NCBI GenBank assembly: GCA_017431185.1
Contig: JAFRLP010000445.1
Coordinates: forward strand, 1 to 29,730
Length of the DNA: 29,730 nucleotides
From: Victivallales bacterium
GTDB lineage: Bacteria > Verrucomicrobiota > Lentisphaeria > Oligosphaerales > Oligosphaeraceae
Reading direction: 5' to 3'
This document shows, piece after piece, positions 1 to 8,902 of the stretch. A model generated the notes under the pieces. The model was not told where the DNA came from, ran no database searches, and saw nothing but the letters and a program-made list of their open reading frames with translations. The translations under genes and the position numbers were made by a program. How positions within the stretch are numbered: the stretch's first letter is position 1; each line of letters starts with the position of its first letter.

Positions 1-1
1 A

Positions 2-2353
2 CTGGCTGCCATTTGCGGTCTGGTCATGGCGGCATTTCCCCTCGCAGGCGCAGAACTGGTCCGGGACACGGTTCTTCAGGCGGAAATCCTCATTCCGGAA
101 AGGGCCAATTCGATTGAACGGTATGCATCGGACGAACTGGTGTTCCATCTGAAAAAGATTACGGGGCATGAGTTCCCTGTCAGAATACGCCCGACGCCGG
201 GAAAGCACCTCATCCGAATCGGCAGAGCAGCCCGTGCCACTGCGGAATTGCGTGAACCGAATGCGGGAGTGGTGTCAATCGGCAAGGACTGCATTGACCT
301 TTTTGGCTGCGACGATCCCAATAAGGATCCGCTGCTGTTCGAGACCTCCGCCGGAACGCTGTTTGCCGCTTATGACTTTCTGAACCGGGAACTGGGGGTT
401 CGCTGGCTTTGGCCTGGCGAGGATGGACTCGTTCTGAAGAAACAGACCTCCTTGTCGTTTGAGCCTGTGGAACGTCGGACGGGCATCCCCCTGCGTTTTG
501 TCCAGTGGCGGCAGGCAGGCATCCACAGGGCGAACTGGGCGAATCCCGGCAATGCCGACCGTTTTCTCCGCGATACCACCATCTGGCTCCGCCGACACCG
601 TTTCAGCATGGCATGCAATCTGAACTATGGCCATGCTTTTACAAAATACTGGGAGAAATACGGAAAAAGCAAACCGGAGATATTCAATCTGCTGCCGGAT
701 GGCCGCCATCATGCCGATCCATTTTATTTCAACGGAAGACCATCCCTTATTTCCATGTGCGTTTCAAATCCGGAACTCCACCGGCTCATTCTTGCCCAGA
801 ACAATCGTAAGGGAATTCTCAATCTCAATGAAAACGACACGTCGGGAAAATGTGTATGCAGCGAGTGTCTGAAATGGGACGGCAATCCAGACGATTCACG
901 TGTCCGAAATGCAGCGGACGCTTTCCGGGCAGACGACCCGGCTTGGTATAAAAAGCTCGGGTCGGTGTCCAACCGTTATGCCACATTCATCGATGCCGTT
1001 CGGAAACTGGCGGAAAAGGATGTAATCATAGCGGGAATCTATGCCAATTACACCGAGCCGCCGTCAAACAATATCCGGCTGGATCCCAATGTCATTCTCC
1101 GTTATTGTCCGCCCCTGATGTATCCCTGGACGGCGGAGAAAATCAACCGGGCCAAGCACATTTGGCTGGGGTGGAGCAATACCGGCGCCTCGATGATGTT
1201 CCGTCCGAATTTTACTTTGGACGGGCATAATTTTCCGCTGGACTATCACCGCGAGTTCGTTGATATCTTTGATTTTGCCCGTTTAAACGGAATGGTCGCG
1301 GTCGATCTCGATTCCCTGACGGGGGCATTTGGAGCCAATGCCTTGACTTTGTATGCCATTGCCGCCAAGTGCGGGGAAGGATTCGAAAAAAGCTGCCTGG
1401 AAATTGAAAACGAATTTTTCACCGCCTTCGGAGCTGCCGGGGATTTCATTCGCAGCTATTTCCAGCAGGCATCGCAGGCAGCCGGCGAGGGAGGGCGCGT
1501 TATCGGCAAGAGCAATGCTGTCGAAGGCAGTTCCATTTTTGCCAGTTTCTTCATGGTCGCAGAGAGGATCTTCACACCCGACCGTATGCAGGAGATGGAG
1601 GCGACGCTGGTTCAGGCGGAGAAGGCAGTGGCGGATGATCTGGTTGCCGCCCGCCGCGTCCGATTTCTCAAGACTGCTTTTGAGGACTGTAAACTGACGC
1701 TTGCCGTTCAGAACGCCTATGAGAAATATCGGATTGATAGCGAGACGAAAAATTTGAGAAGACAATTGGTAAAACTGAAAACCCATCGGATAAAGCATGA
1801 ACATACGGGCGGGTTGAATATCGGTTATATGCAGCAGATGGAAACCCGTTTCTGGCCGTGGAATCTGCTTGCCGTCGAGGAGGATGCCGTCCGTTTGCAG
1901 CCGTGGTTCGTTTCATTGGATGTCCAGGGCAGCAATTTTGACTCCTGCCATTGGCTGAAATACAGCACGGATGCTCATCTTGAAAGGCAGGCGGCGGGTA
2001 AAGACTGGGAGACCAGCAGCCGCCGTTTTGACTCCCCTGTATGGTATCGCACGGAATTTTCACTTTCCCCGCAAGAGGCAAAAAGCGGAATCTCGCTGAA
2101 ATTCGGGGCGGTCGATGGTTCAGGAGAATATTATGTCAATGGTCAATTGAGCCACCAGCGACCTTATCCGTACCAGGGTGACGCCGATTCGTGGAAGAAA
2201 GGTTTTTGCTTCAATGTGCATGCTTCATCCCTTCAGGCCGGGAAAAATGTCCTGCTGGTCAAGCTCACGAAAAAGGCAGGGCTTTCCGGAATTTGGCGGG
2301 CGGTCTATCGTGGCAGGCCCGTCAACGAACCAAATGGGGACGCGGGAAAATGA
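2..2353 (+). CDS. Secreted DUF4838-type hydrolase-like protein, 5' end outside window
   Basis: Probably a secreted or periplasmic glycan-degrading protein; the exact substrate is unknown. The frame is open to the left edge and reads as a hydrophobic signal-peptide core ending near LAGAE, so the first Met in the window (position 26) is probably internal and the true start lies upstream. Counting from that Met: residues 20-150 resemble the N-terminal domain that precedes alpha-glucuronidase-type barrels. Residues 170-440 look like DUF4838, with the conserved N-D then C-x-C-x2-C at C276, C278 and C281. Residues 660-765 look like a jelly-roll domain (YVNG, NVLLVKLTK). The stop overlaps the next start as ATGA, implying translational coupling with a sugar isomerase-like gene. 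Base composition is visibly less GC-rich than in the genes after 3.4 kb. Domain naming is from recalled family features, not a search. Confidence 0.85.
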   Translation: MAAICGLVMAAFPLAGAELVRDTVLQAEILIPERANSIERYASDELVFHLKKITGHEFPVRIRPTPGKHLIRIGRAARATAELREPNAGVVSIGKDCIDLFGCDDPNKDPLLFETSAGTLFAAYDFLNRELGVRWLWPGEDGLVLKKQTSLSFEPVERRTGIPLRFVQWRQAGIHRANWANPGNADRFLRDTTIWLRRHRFSMACNLNYGHAFTKYWEKYGKSKPEIFNLLPDGRHHADPFYFNGRPSLISMCVSNPELHRLILAQNNRKGILNLNENDTSGKCVCSECLKWDGNPDDSRVRNAADAFRADDPAWYKKLGSVSNRYATFIDAVRKLAEKDVIIAGIYANYTEPPSNNIRLDPNVILRYCPPLMYPWTAEKINRAKHIWLGWSNTGASMMFRPNFTLDGHNFPLDYHREFVDIFDFARLNGMVAVDLDSLTGAFGANALTLYAIAAKCGEGFEKSCLEIENEFFTAFGAAGDFIRSYFQQASQAAGEGGRVIGKSNAVEGSSIFASFFMVAERIFTPDRMQEMEATLVQAEKAVADDLVAARRVRFLKTAFEDCKLTLAVQNAYEKYRIDSETKNLRRQLVKLKTHRIKHEHTGGLNIGYMQQMETRFWPWNLLAVEEDAVRLQPWFVSLDVQGSNFDSCHWLKYSTDAHLERQAAGKDWETSSRRFDSPVWYRTEFSLSPQEAKSGISLKFGAVDGSGEYYVNGQLSHQRPYPYQGDADSWKKGFCFNVHASSLQAGKNVLLVKLTKKAGLSGIWRAVYRGRPVNEPNGDAGK

Positions 2354-3141
2354 ATTTCTCACTGCTCAGCTGCTGTATGTGCGGGAAATCGCCGGAAACA
2401 GCAATTCAGACCGCGAAGGAAATCGGGTTCTCGGCTATCGACTGGGTAACGCTTTGCGGCAAAACACCAGATTATCTGCGCAGAATTACCTTGGATGCCG
2501 GACTGGAAATCGGAACCTACACATTTGTCCTCAAAGATTTTCCTGACAGAAAATGGCATGATGCGGCAAAACGGGAGATCGCCAATGCGGTCGCACTGGG
2601 TGCATCCGCAGTGATGCTCCCGCCGTCGGAGATAGCTGGAATCCATGATCGGGTTCTGGCACGCAGGCTATGGATGGAAGCACTGTCCGAAATCGTTCCC
2701 CTGGCAAATCGCGCAAACCTGATTTTTACAATCGAGAATTACGCCGGGGTCTATTCCCCCTGCATTACCTATGATGATTTTCTTGAATTCCGCAAGGAGA
2801 TATCTTCCCTTTGCCTGACCTTTGACTGTGGCAATGCGTTTACCGGAGAAGACCCAAGGGCATCTTTGCAGAAAAGCATTCCATATATTGAGAATATCCA
2901 CATCAAGGACTGGAGCAAATCCCGTTGTCCGCAGTCAGCCGGAAGTTGCAGAATGCCTGACGGCATGTGCTATGATATGACCCTTCCCATGAACGGAATC
3001 GTGCCCATTCGAGAACTCATGGCGGATTTGGGCAGGCTGGAATACCGAAGGAACATTGTCCTTGAATACATCTACGCGGATTATCCGTTGCCGGTCCAGC
3101 GGAAGATGCTTGCGGAACTGAAGGATATTTTGCACGAGTGA
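2350..3141 (+). CDS. Sugar phosphate isomerase/epimerase-like TIM barrel protein
   Basis: A 263-residue protein of the xylose-isomerase-like TIM barrel superfamily (AP endonuclease 2 fold). These enzymes isomerise or epimerise sugars and are usually cytoplasmic; no signal peptide is seen. The expected four metal ligands are visible at the ends of successive strands: E129 (FTIEN), D159 (TFDCGN), H184 (NIHIKD) and E239 (VLEYI). I place the start at the ATG whose last two bases open the upstream stop codon (ATGA overlap). The frame is open further upstream, but there it only shadows the upstream gene. Length fits the family (250-300 residues). Coupling to the DUF4838 gene suggests it processes a sugar released by that enzyme. 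The substrate cannot be read from the sequence. Confidence 0.85.
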   Translation: MNFSLLSCCMCGKSPETAIQTAKEIGFSAIDWVTLCGKTPDYLRRITLDAGLEIGTYTFVLKDFPDRKWHDAAKREIANAVALGASAVMLPPSEIAGIHDRVLARRLWMEALSEIVPLANRANLIFTIENYAGVYSPCITYDDFLEFRKEISSLCLTFDCGNAFTGEDPRASLQKSIPYIENIHIKDWSKSRCPQSAGSCRMPDGMCYDMTLPMNGIVPIRELMADLGRLEYRRNIVLEYIYADYPLPVQRKMLAELKDILHE

Positions 3142-3407
3142 CGCCTGAAATCCCGGCTTCCGATTGCCTGATGAGTAAAGGTAGCGGCATCTCGCCACCG
3201 TCAACACAGACCACGAAAACTTGCTGCGTTTTCATAGGAGCAATGTCGTAGGCCACAGGCACCTCGCTGGACTGGCTGCACCCCTACAATCCTTGTAGGC
3301 GGCGATGTTTGCAAAAAAACGCACCTGCCAGCCGCAAACTGCCAAAGGTGTGCTATATTGAATACGCTTGTGCCTCCCAAAGAAAAGAACCATCGGAGAG
3401 TAGAATA
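3142..3407. other. Intergenic region with small hairpin and promoter-like box
   Basis: This 266-base gap has no convincing gene. It contains a perfect 7-bp inverted repeat, CCTACAA / TTGTAGG with a 3-base loop at 3283-3299. Neither strand has a T-run after it, so it is not a standard terminator. An extended -10 sequence lies further right. The next gene's frame is open back to 3309, but that extension would overlap the promoter-like box and lacks a ribosome binding site. Confidence 0.5.
3351..3359 (+). promoter_or_regulatory. Extended -10 promoter-like box upstream of the AAA+ gene
   Basis: The sequence TGC-TATATT matches the extended -10 form TGn-TATAAT. No good -35 hexamer lies 17 bases upstream, which extended -10 promoters can tolerate. 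It sits about 50 bases before the chosen ATG at 3408, which has GGAGAG at 3395-3400 as its ribosome binding site. Confidence 0.4.
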
Positions 3408-5456
3408 ATGAAAAATGCTGGCTTGGGTTGTGGCGTATTCCTGGCGATAGCCGTCGTGTTGTTCCTTGTCCTGCCGCAGGATGTTGCAGGCACGGCAGCA
3501 GCCTATGGCAGCCTTTTAAGCATTCCGCTGTTCATCATCGGCCATTTCATCGAGGGATACGACCGCTGGAAATGGGCCGCCTGGGGTGCTTGCTGGGTGC
3601 TCTGCATCGTTGCCGCCTTTGTCCATCCCATGAAGGGGGAGGAACAGAAGCCCGAAGACAAGGAGCAGACCGAACAGACACAGGCCGCCAAGGTTGACGA
3701 AAAGGGCGAAAAGAAGCAGGCCAAAGGCAGCCAGACCACTGCCAAGCAAAACCAGGCCACTGCCAAGCACAACCAGGCTCCGCGCAAGACCCTTGACGAG
3801 GTGATGGCGGAACTCGATGGCCTCATCGGACTCAAGGAGGTCAAGGCGGAGGTGCATAAACTGGTGGACTACACCAAACTCGTGCAGGCGCGCCGCGAAC
3901 AGGGGCTGAAGGTCGCCTCCATGTCCTATCACTGCGTGTTCACCGGCAGCCCCGGCACAGGAAAGACCACTGTGGCGCGGATGCTCGGCGACATCTACCG
4001 CGAACTCGGCATCCTGAAATCAGGGCATCTGATTGAGACCGACCGTTCGGGACTGGTCGGCAGCTATGTCGGCGAAACCGCCAAGAAGACCAATGAACTC
4101 ATCGACTCCGCCCTGGACGGCGTGCTTTTCATCGACGAGGCGTACGCGCTCGCAGGAGGAGGCAAGAGCGACTACGGCGCAGAGGCCATCGCCACTCTCC
4201 TCAAGCGCATTGAGGACGACCGGGACCGCCTCGTGGTCATCGTCGCAGGATACTCCGAGGAGATGAAGGCATTTCTGGACTCGAACAGCGGCATGAAGTC
4301 ACGCTTCACCCGCTACATCCATTTCCCCGACTACACGCCCGAGGAACTCGCCGACATGTTCCGCCTGCGCGCCAGGAAGAACCAATACCAGCTCACCGCT
4401 GAACTCGACGCGGGACTGAACAAGCTGATGGCCCGCTTCACCAAGCACAAAGACCGCCAGTTCGGCAATGGCCGGTTTGTCCGCAACCTCTTCGAGGCCT
4501 CCCTGGAACGCCAGGCCATCCGACTCGCAAACACCAAGGACTACTCCAAGGAGCAACTGGTCACCCTTACCTTGGCGGATGTGGACGAGAAGCTCGCATC
4601 CCTCGACAACGAGACCGTCACCGTCGAGGAGGCGCTCAAGCAACTGGATGAGCTGATTGGCATGAAGAACGTCAAGCAGGAAGTGCGCAAAATCGCCGAG
4701 TTCGTGCAGATTGCCAAGGAGCGCGAGAACGCAGGCATGAAGAACGCCCAGCTCAGCTACCACTGCGTGTTCACCGGCAACCCTGGCACGGGCAAGACCA
4801 CCGTCGCCCGCATCCTGGCGAAAATCTACAAGGCCCTGGGTGTGCTGGACAAGGGGCATCTGGTCGAGACCGACCGTTCGGGGCTGGTCGCCGAATACGT
4901 CGGGCAAACCGCAATCAAGACCAACAAGCTCATCGACGAGGCCTTGGGCGGCGTGCTCTTCATCGACGAAGCATACACGCTGGCCGTGGGCGGCTCCAAC
5001 GATTACGGCAAAGAGGCCATAGACACCCTGCTCAAGCGCATGGAGGACGACCGTGACCGCCTCATCGTCATTGTCGCAGGATATCCTGCCGAGATGAACA
5101 AGTTCATTGACTCCAACCCCGGCCTGCAATCGCGCTTCACACGCTACATCAACTTCCCCGACTACACCACCCGCGAACTCGCCGACATGTTCCGGATGTA
5201 CGCCAGGAAAAGCCATTACGTGCTCTCGAAGGAATTCGACGAGAACCTGATCGCGGCCATCGCGTTCAAGACCAAGAACCGCGACAAGAATTTCGGCAAC
5301 GGACGCTTTGCGCGGAACCTCTTCGAGACGGCGGTCGAGCACCAGGCGGGACGTCTGACCACCCTGGAAAACCGCACGCCGGAAATGCTCAAGACCCTTG
5401 AACTCACCGACATCGGCCTTGTCATCAAGGACAAAGGCAAGGAAGAGAAAAAATAG
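3408..5456 (+). CDS. Membrane-anchored protein with two tandem CbxX/SpoVK-type AAA+ domains
   Basis: A 682-residue ATPase. Residues 1-70 hold about three hydrophobic segments, followed by a Lys/Gln-rich hydrophilic linker (about 72-128) and two AAA+ domains of the CbxX/CfqX (SpoVK-like) family. Domain 1 has Walker A at 180-188 (GSPGTGKTT) and Walker B FIDEA with D243 and E244. Domain 2 has Walker A at 457-465 (GNPGTGKTT) and Walker B with D520 and E521. Corresponding motifs are 277 residues apart and both sets look intact, so this is an internal duplication with two potentially active sites. Start chosen for GGAGAG seven bases upstream. Known relatives remodel protein complexes (Rubisco activase CbbX is one), but no Rubisco gene is present, so the client is unknown. 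The MATE gene follows at short distance. Confidence 0.9.
   Translation: MKNAGLGCGVFLAIAVVLFLVLPQDVAGTAAAYGSLLSIPLFIIGHFIEGYDRWKWAAWGACWVLCIVAAFVHPMKGEEQKPEDKEQTEQTQAAKVDEKGEKKQAKGSQTTAKQNQATAKHNQAPRKTLDEVMAELDGLIGLKEVKAEVHKLVDYTKLVQARREQGLKVASMSYHCVFTGSPGTGKTTVARMLGDIYRELGILKSGHLIETDRSGLVGSYVGETAKKTNELIDSALDGVLFIDEAYALAGGGKSDYGAEAIATLLKRIEDDRDRLVVIVAGYSEEMKAFLDSNSGMKSRFTRYIHFPDYTPEELADMFRLRARKNQYQLTAELDAGLNKLMARFTKHKDRQFGNGRFVRNLFEASLERQAIRLANTKDYSKEQLVTLTLADVDEKLASLDNETVTVEEALKQLDELIGMKNVKQEVRKIAEFVQIAKERENAGMKNAQLSYHCVFTGNPGTGKTTVARILAKIYKALGVLDKGHLVETDRSGLVAEYVGQTAIKTNKLIDEALGGVLFIDEAYTLAVGGSNDYGKEAIDTLLKRMEDDRDRLIVIVAGYPAEMNKFIDSNPGLQSRFTRYINFPDYTTRELADMFRMYARKSHYVLSKEFDENLIAAIAFKTKNRDKNFGNGRFARNLFETAVEHQAGRLTTLENRTPEMLKTLELTDIGLVIKDKGKEEKK
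3736..3777 (+). repeat. Two tandem 21-bp units in the linker of the AAA+ gene
   Basis: Two adjacent 21-base units differ at one position and encode a [14 protein letters not shown]-like repeat in the hydrophilic linker between membrane segments and first ATPase domain. The unit is a multiple of three, so copy changes would keep the frame and only alter linker length. Confidence 0.8.
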
Positions 5457-5533
5457 CCGGCCAGAATCCAAGGAGGATGGATGGGGCGCCTCTTGGGAAA
5501 CCGCCGCCTCCAATCCTCATCCCCCAACCCGCC

Positions 5534-6910
5534 ATGCGCAATTCCGATTTTCTAGGCAAAGAGCCAGTGGGCCGTCTGCTATGGCGGTTCACGCTTCCCT
5601 CATGCGCCTCCATCACCATCAACTGCCTGTATAACCTGGTTGACCGTCTGTACATTGGCCGCGGCGTGGGGGCGGACGCCATGGCCGGCCTCTCCCTCAC
5701 CTTCCCGTACATGATCATCCTGGCGGCGTTCGGGATGATGGTGGGCATGGGGTCCTCCGCCGTGATATCGATTCTCCTGGGGGAACAGCGGAAGGGGGAC
5801 GCGGAAAAGGTGCTGGGACAGGCGGTGGCGATGTGTCTGCTGTTCCTCTGCACGTTCCAGTTCATCGCCCTGTGGGCGCTGGACAGCACGCTTCATCTGT
5901 TCGGCGGCACCGAACAGGCCATACCCTACGCCCGCGACTACCTGACCATCATTCTCTGGGGCAATATCTTCCAGCACATCAGCTTCGGCATGAGCAACCT
6001 GGTGAGGGCGGAGGGCAACGCGGTCAAGGCCATGGGCATCATCGCCCTGGGCGCAGGTCTGAACATCGCGCTCGACCCGCTGTTCATCTTCGTCTTCAAC
6101 ATGGGAATAAAGGGCGCGGCCTACGCGACCGTGCTGGCCATGATGTGCAGTTCCACTTGGGTGATGTCGCATTTCATTTCGGGACGAGGCACGCTAAAAC
6201 TCCACTGGCGCAACATCCGCATCTACCCCCGTCTGTTCTGGAGGGTCGTCTCCATCGGCATCTCTCCCTGCCTGATGCAGATTGTCCACAGTGCCGTCGT
6301 CATCCTCTACAACCACAGTTTCCGCATCTTTGCGGAAACGCCTGAGCAGGCGACCCACGGCATTGCCGCATTCGGCATCGTCAACACCGTCCTGATGTTT
6401 CTGCTGATGCCCACCTTTGGCATCACCCAAGGGGCGCAGCCCATCTTCGGATACAACACAGGCTCACGGCAGTTCGCCAGGGTCATCCAGACCCTCCGCC
6501 TGGCTGGACGCCTGGCCACGCTCTGCTGCCTGACCTTTGCGCTGCTGCTTCTCCTGTGCGCCCCCTGGATATCCCTCTGTTTCACCAACGACCCCGCCCT
6601 GCTGGAAATCTCCAATTACGGGCTGCGGGTCAATTCCCTGGGCTTCACCTTCATCGGGATTGGAGTCATCACGGGCAACTATTTCCAGTCGGCGGGCAGG
6701 GCCTCCATCGCCATCGCCATCAGCCTGAGCCGACAAATCCTGCTGCTGGCGCCAGTGTTGCTGACCCTGCCGCGTTTCTATGGTTTCAAGGGCGTATGGT
6801 GGAGCGCACCAGTGTCCGACACCCTGTGCGGAGTTGCCTGCTTCATCATCGTCACTTTTGAGTTGCTGCGACTCAGGCGGCGCCAAAGCCAGACCACGCC
6901 AACGCCATAG
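5534..6910 (+). CDS. MATE family efflux transporter
   Basis: An inner-membrane multidrug/toxin (MATE) exporter, expected to have 12 transmembrane helices and to use a Na+ or H+ gradient. The N-terminus carries the family pattern L-G-x-E-P-V-G-R-L-L then N-C-L-Y-N-L-V-D-R-L-Y-I-G. The rest alternates hydrophobic helices with short loops. From this start the protein has 458 residues, the usual family length. Start choice is uncertain. An in-frame ATG at 5477 would add 19 proline-rich, non-conserved residues, but it directly abuts a strong AGGAGG (5471-5476), too close for normal initiation; the ATG used here has no clear ribosome binding site. It lies closely downstream of the AAA+ gene and may be co-transcribed. 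Substrate unknown. Confidence 0.9.
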   Translation: MRNSDFLGKEPVGRLLWRFTLPSCASITINCLYNLVDRLYIGRGVGADAMAGLSLTFPYMIILAAFGMMVGMGSSAVISILLGEQRKGDAEKVLGQAVAMCLLFLCTFQFIALWALDSTLHLFGGTEQAIPYARDYLTIILWGNIFQHISFGMSNLVRAEGNAVKAMGIIALGAGLNIALDPLFIFVFNMGIKGAAYATVLAMMCSSTWVMSHFISGRGTLKLHWRNIRIYPRLFWRVVSIGISPCLMQIVHSAVVILYNHSFRIFAETPEQATHGIAAFGIVNTVLMFLLMPTFGITQGAQPIFGYNTGSRQFARVIQTLRLAGRLATLCCLTFALLLLLCAPWISLCFTNDPALLEISNYGLRVNSLGFTFIGIGVITGNYFQSAGRASIAIAISLSRQILLLAPVLLTLPRFYGFKGVWWSAPVSDTLCGVACFIIVTFELLRLRRRQSQTTPTP

Positions 6911-6984
6911 GACACGCAGACTTGGAACCGCTACCCTCATTTGCACAGGCGGAAATCGGCCTTGCGCATATTTTCCCTGGCATT

Positions 6985-7514
6985 TCACCGAAGGTATTCC
7001 AAAGCCTTGTCGAGGGAAATGTGAAAATCCTCGGAAAGACCAGCCAGGATGTCCTTCTCGTCAACGCCAAGTTGCCTCAGTCTGGATGCATAGACACGAA
7101 TCCCCTGTTTCAAACCCCGTTCCTTACCTCTCGCCTCGCCAATCTGTATTCCTCGTTCCTCGCCTCTTGCCTCGCCAATCAGTATTCCCCGTTCCTCGCC
7201 AAGCTTGGCGGCCTCATCACACAAATCCTGTTCAGCCTTGCACATGTTCATGTACTCCTCGTTGTTTGGAATTTTAAAACGGGCGCCTGTGACCGCCTGA
7301 ATGACCCTTGCCGTGTCAACCCGAACCATCTGGTAATCCTCATCGCCCTTCACCAGCTGACGCAACGCCTCCTTGTCCTCATGTACCTTTAGATACTTTA
7401 TCACACTTCTGGAATTTTTCTCGCTGCCGACCAGTTTTTTTTCGGGAACACGACGCAAATCACAATCTCATCGTGTTCCAGAAAGTTCTTCCACGCCAAA
7501 TCTTCTGTTCCCAT
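6985..7514 (-). pseudogene. Rpn-like PD-(D/E)XK nuclease/putative transposase, internally deleted
   Basis: The minus strand holds a start codon at 7514 with AAGGAG seven bases upstream. It reads MGTEDLAWKNFLEHDE, like the start of Rpn-type (PD-(D/E)XK, recombination-promoting nuclease/putative transposase) proteins, then hits a stop after 37 codons. A second frame from about 7458 to 6985 carries the family's C-terminal part: a K-Y-L then E-D-K-E-A-L-R-Q-L helix region and a tail of G-E-E-R-G / G-E-A-R-G repeats. The nuclease core expected between the two is absent and the frames do not match. The junction lies at or near an A8 run (7435-7442 on this strand). I infer an internal deletion of roughly a hundred or more codons. 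Promoter and start are preserved, so it may still be transcribed. Confidence 0.7.
7119..7190 (-). repeat. Two tandem 36-bp units in the tail of the Rpn-like pseudogene
   Basis: Two 36-base units (7119-7154 and 7155-7190) plus a partial third encode imperfect 12-residue repeats of the G-E-E-R-G-I-x-I-G-E-A-R type. Such charged repeat tails are common in this nuclease family. Confidence 0.75.
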
Positions 7515-7794
7515 TGCGACTCTCCTTATTTTTGCAGATACCATATAATATATACTATAGAAATGCCTTTTCAAGCCTACAAGGAACTTTTTTCATAATT
7601 TTTTAGAATTACTCTAAAATTACGTAATAATCATCATCTGACTTTCTTTTATTGCAATAAATTACGCCAGACGAATACGATTACACCCCATCGTAGGGGA
7701 AGGTTCACAAGGCCAAGGCAGCCTTGCCATCCTCATTGAATGCCCCTCCCCATATCAACCAGAGCCATCTGGCGATCCGCTTTCTCGCTTTCCA
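7515..7794. other. AT-rich intergenic region between pseudogene and AraC gene
   Basis: No gene is seen in these 280 bases, which are clearly richer in A+T than the flanks, mostly from 7520 to 7680. They hold the minus-strand promoter of the pseudogene and a 7-bp inverted repeat, TTTTAGA / TCTAAAA with a 5-base loop (7601-7619), just upstream of that promoter. The repeat is not followed by a T-run and could be an operator. Confidence 0.5.
7545..7574 (-). promoter_or_regulatory. Sigma70-like promoter of the Rpn-like pseudogene
   Basis: On the minus strand TTGAAA (7574-7569) is followed after 18 bases by TATTAT (7550-7545), about 30 bases before the start codon at 7514. Good match to both hexamers with acceptable spacing. 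Confidence 0.55.
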
Positions 7795-8637
7795 TCAGGA
7801 GTTTCGGAACAATGTGGGGGAGACCCCTGTCTCCCTTTGAAACGAGCGGACAAATGCCTCGGGACGGGAGAAGTTCAGCCGTTCCGAGATGGCCGCCACC
7901 GTCAGATGGGTCTCCCGAAGCAGGCGCCGGGCCTCCTCCATCCGCAATTGCTGGAGATATTTGCCAGGGGAATGGCCATGGCATTGGCTCCACTGTCGCT
8001 GAAGAGAACGGAGCGAAAGACCGAAACGGCGGGCGACCTGCGCCAGACTGGGATTGGAGTCATAGTGGTTCTGCAAGTAGGAGGCAACCCTCTGAATGCG
8101 CTCCGCGACGTAGGAGGGCGGGACGGCGCGACGTTTCCAGGCCAGCAAGGCCAGCAGAACCAGTCCATAGCACTGGGAGTCGATTTCATCGCAGACGCCG
8201 CTCTCCGCACTGCGGTTCAGCAGTTCGCGCACGGCGTCCATCCTCGACCGGAGGCTCTGGTCAAACTCCAGGGGAACGAGCAGCATTTCCTGCGGCAGAA
8301 GCCCCAAAAGGGGAATGTCCGCCGAATAGGCGAAATGAAAGGACTGCAACAGTTTTCCGGACGAGGTGATGCGGTGCGTCTCCCCCGGTCGCTTGATGAG
8401 CAGATTCGGAAACGGCGCACGATGCAGCGTTCCGTCTATCTCCACCTCGTAGGCAGGGTCTGTGCCCTGGAAATGGAAGCAGAACTGCAAATCCTCCATG
8501 CGACGCTCCGGAATATATCCGATGTTCTCCTGGACGCCCGCCCGCAACACCTTGGGATACAGGTGAAACAGCCGTTCATTCTCCTGCAAGGAAATGACGA
8601 AGACCCTCTTGGCATCTGATGAGGAAACCACTGGCAT
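7795..8637 (-). CDS. AraC family transcriptional regulator
   Basis: A 280-residue cytoplasmic transcription factor. Residues 1-160 form a cupin-like ligand-sensing region; the stretch around RPGETHRI is typical of sugar-responsive AraC proteins. Residues 180-280 carry the double helix-turn-helix: first helix pair in LAQVARRFGLSLRSLQRQW, second in VAAISERLNFSRPEAFVRSF, ending with G-V-S-P-T-L-F-R. I start at Met 8637, with GGGGTG upstream; the frame is open further up, but that stretch contains the promoter and inverted repeats. The gene is divergent from the hydrolase-like gene at 8903, so it most likely controls that gene and the downstream pseudopilin operon in response to a sugar. Ligand unknown. 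Confidence 0.9.
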   Translation of the reverse strand: MPVVSSSDAKRVFVISLQENERLFHLYPKVLRAGVQENIGYIPERRMEDLQFCFHFQGTDPAYEVEIDGTLHRAPFPNLLIKRPGETHRITSSGKLLQSFHFAYSADIPLLGLLPQEMLLVPLEFDQSLRSRMDAVRELLNRSAESGVCDEIDSQCYGLVLLALLAWKRRAVPPSYVAERIQRVASYLQNHYDSNPSLAQVARRFGLSLRSLQRQWSQCHGHSPGKYLQQLRMEEARRLLRETHLTVAAISERLNFSRPEAFVRSFQRETGVSPTLFRNS

Positions 8638-8686
8638 GGACACACCCCGACGGCAAAACGAACTATGGCGTAGAATATCTATATCT

Positions 8687-8714
8687 AAAATAAACGCCTC
8701 CCTGCAAAAGTCAA
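8687..8714 (-). promoter_or_regulatory. Putative promoter of the AraC gene
   Basis: On the minus strand TTGACT (8714-8709) is followed after 16 bases by TATTTT (8692-8687), about 50 bases before the AraC start. The -35 matches 5 of 6 bases and the -10 is weaker. Confidence 0.4.
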
Positions 8715-8740
8715 GTCCATCTCCCACAATTCTCAACCAG

Positions 8741-8755
8741 CCGACACGATGTCGG
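8741..8755. promoter_or_regulatory. Palindrome CCGACA-N3-TGTCGG, operator candidate
   Basis: A perfect 6-bp inverted repeat with a 3-base centre lies in the divergent region between the AraC gene and the hydrolase-like gene, immediately left of a second inverted repeat. Position and symmetry suit a regulator binding site, but AraC proteins more often use direct repeats, so the binder is uncertain. Confidence 0.35.
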
Positions 8756-8787
8756 AAGAGGTTTTCACCACAAAAAAACCTCTTTTT
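8756..8787 (+). terminator. Terminator-like hairpin in a divergent promoter region
   Basis: AAGAGGTTTT and AAAACCTCTT form a perfect 10-bp stem, with a 9-base loop, followed on the plus strand by more T. It has the shape of an intrinsic terminator reading rightward, yet it lies upstream of the start codons of both divergent genes. It could stop rightward read-through or an upstream-initiated leader transcript, or simply be an operator. Confidence 0.5.
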
Positions 8788-8830
8788 CATTTTGGCGTGA
8801 ATTATCAATGAAATCTGCACTATTTCTCTA

Positions 8831-8859
8831 TTGAGAAAACAGCCATGCCGTTGTATAAT
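8831..8859 (+). promoter_or_regulatory. Sigma70-like promoter of the hydrolase/pseudopilin operon
   Basis: TTGAGA (8831-8836), exactly 17 bases, then a perfect TATAAT (8854-8859). It lies about 44 bases before the start at 8903, which has AAAGGA seven bases upstream. This argues against translation starting further left. Confidence 0.75.
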
Positions 8860-8902
8860 TATTCTGGCTTCATCTTACAATCCAAACAGAAAGGACACCC
8901 CC

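Noticed and set aside
3017..3262. Small minus-strand frame across the end of the isomerase gene and the gap
   Set aside because: It overlaps a well-supported gene for half its length, has no ribosome binding site that I can see and no recognisable family.
4299..5513. A 404-codon open frame opposite the AAA+ gene
   Set aside because: It mirrors the duplicated ATPase domain, has low-complexity Val/Gly/Leu-rich sequence and no family features; shadow of a GC-rich gene.
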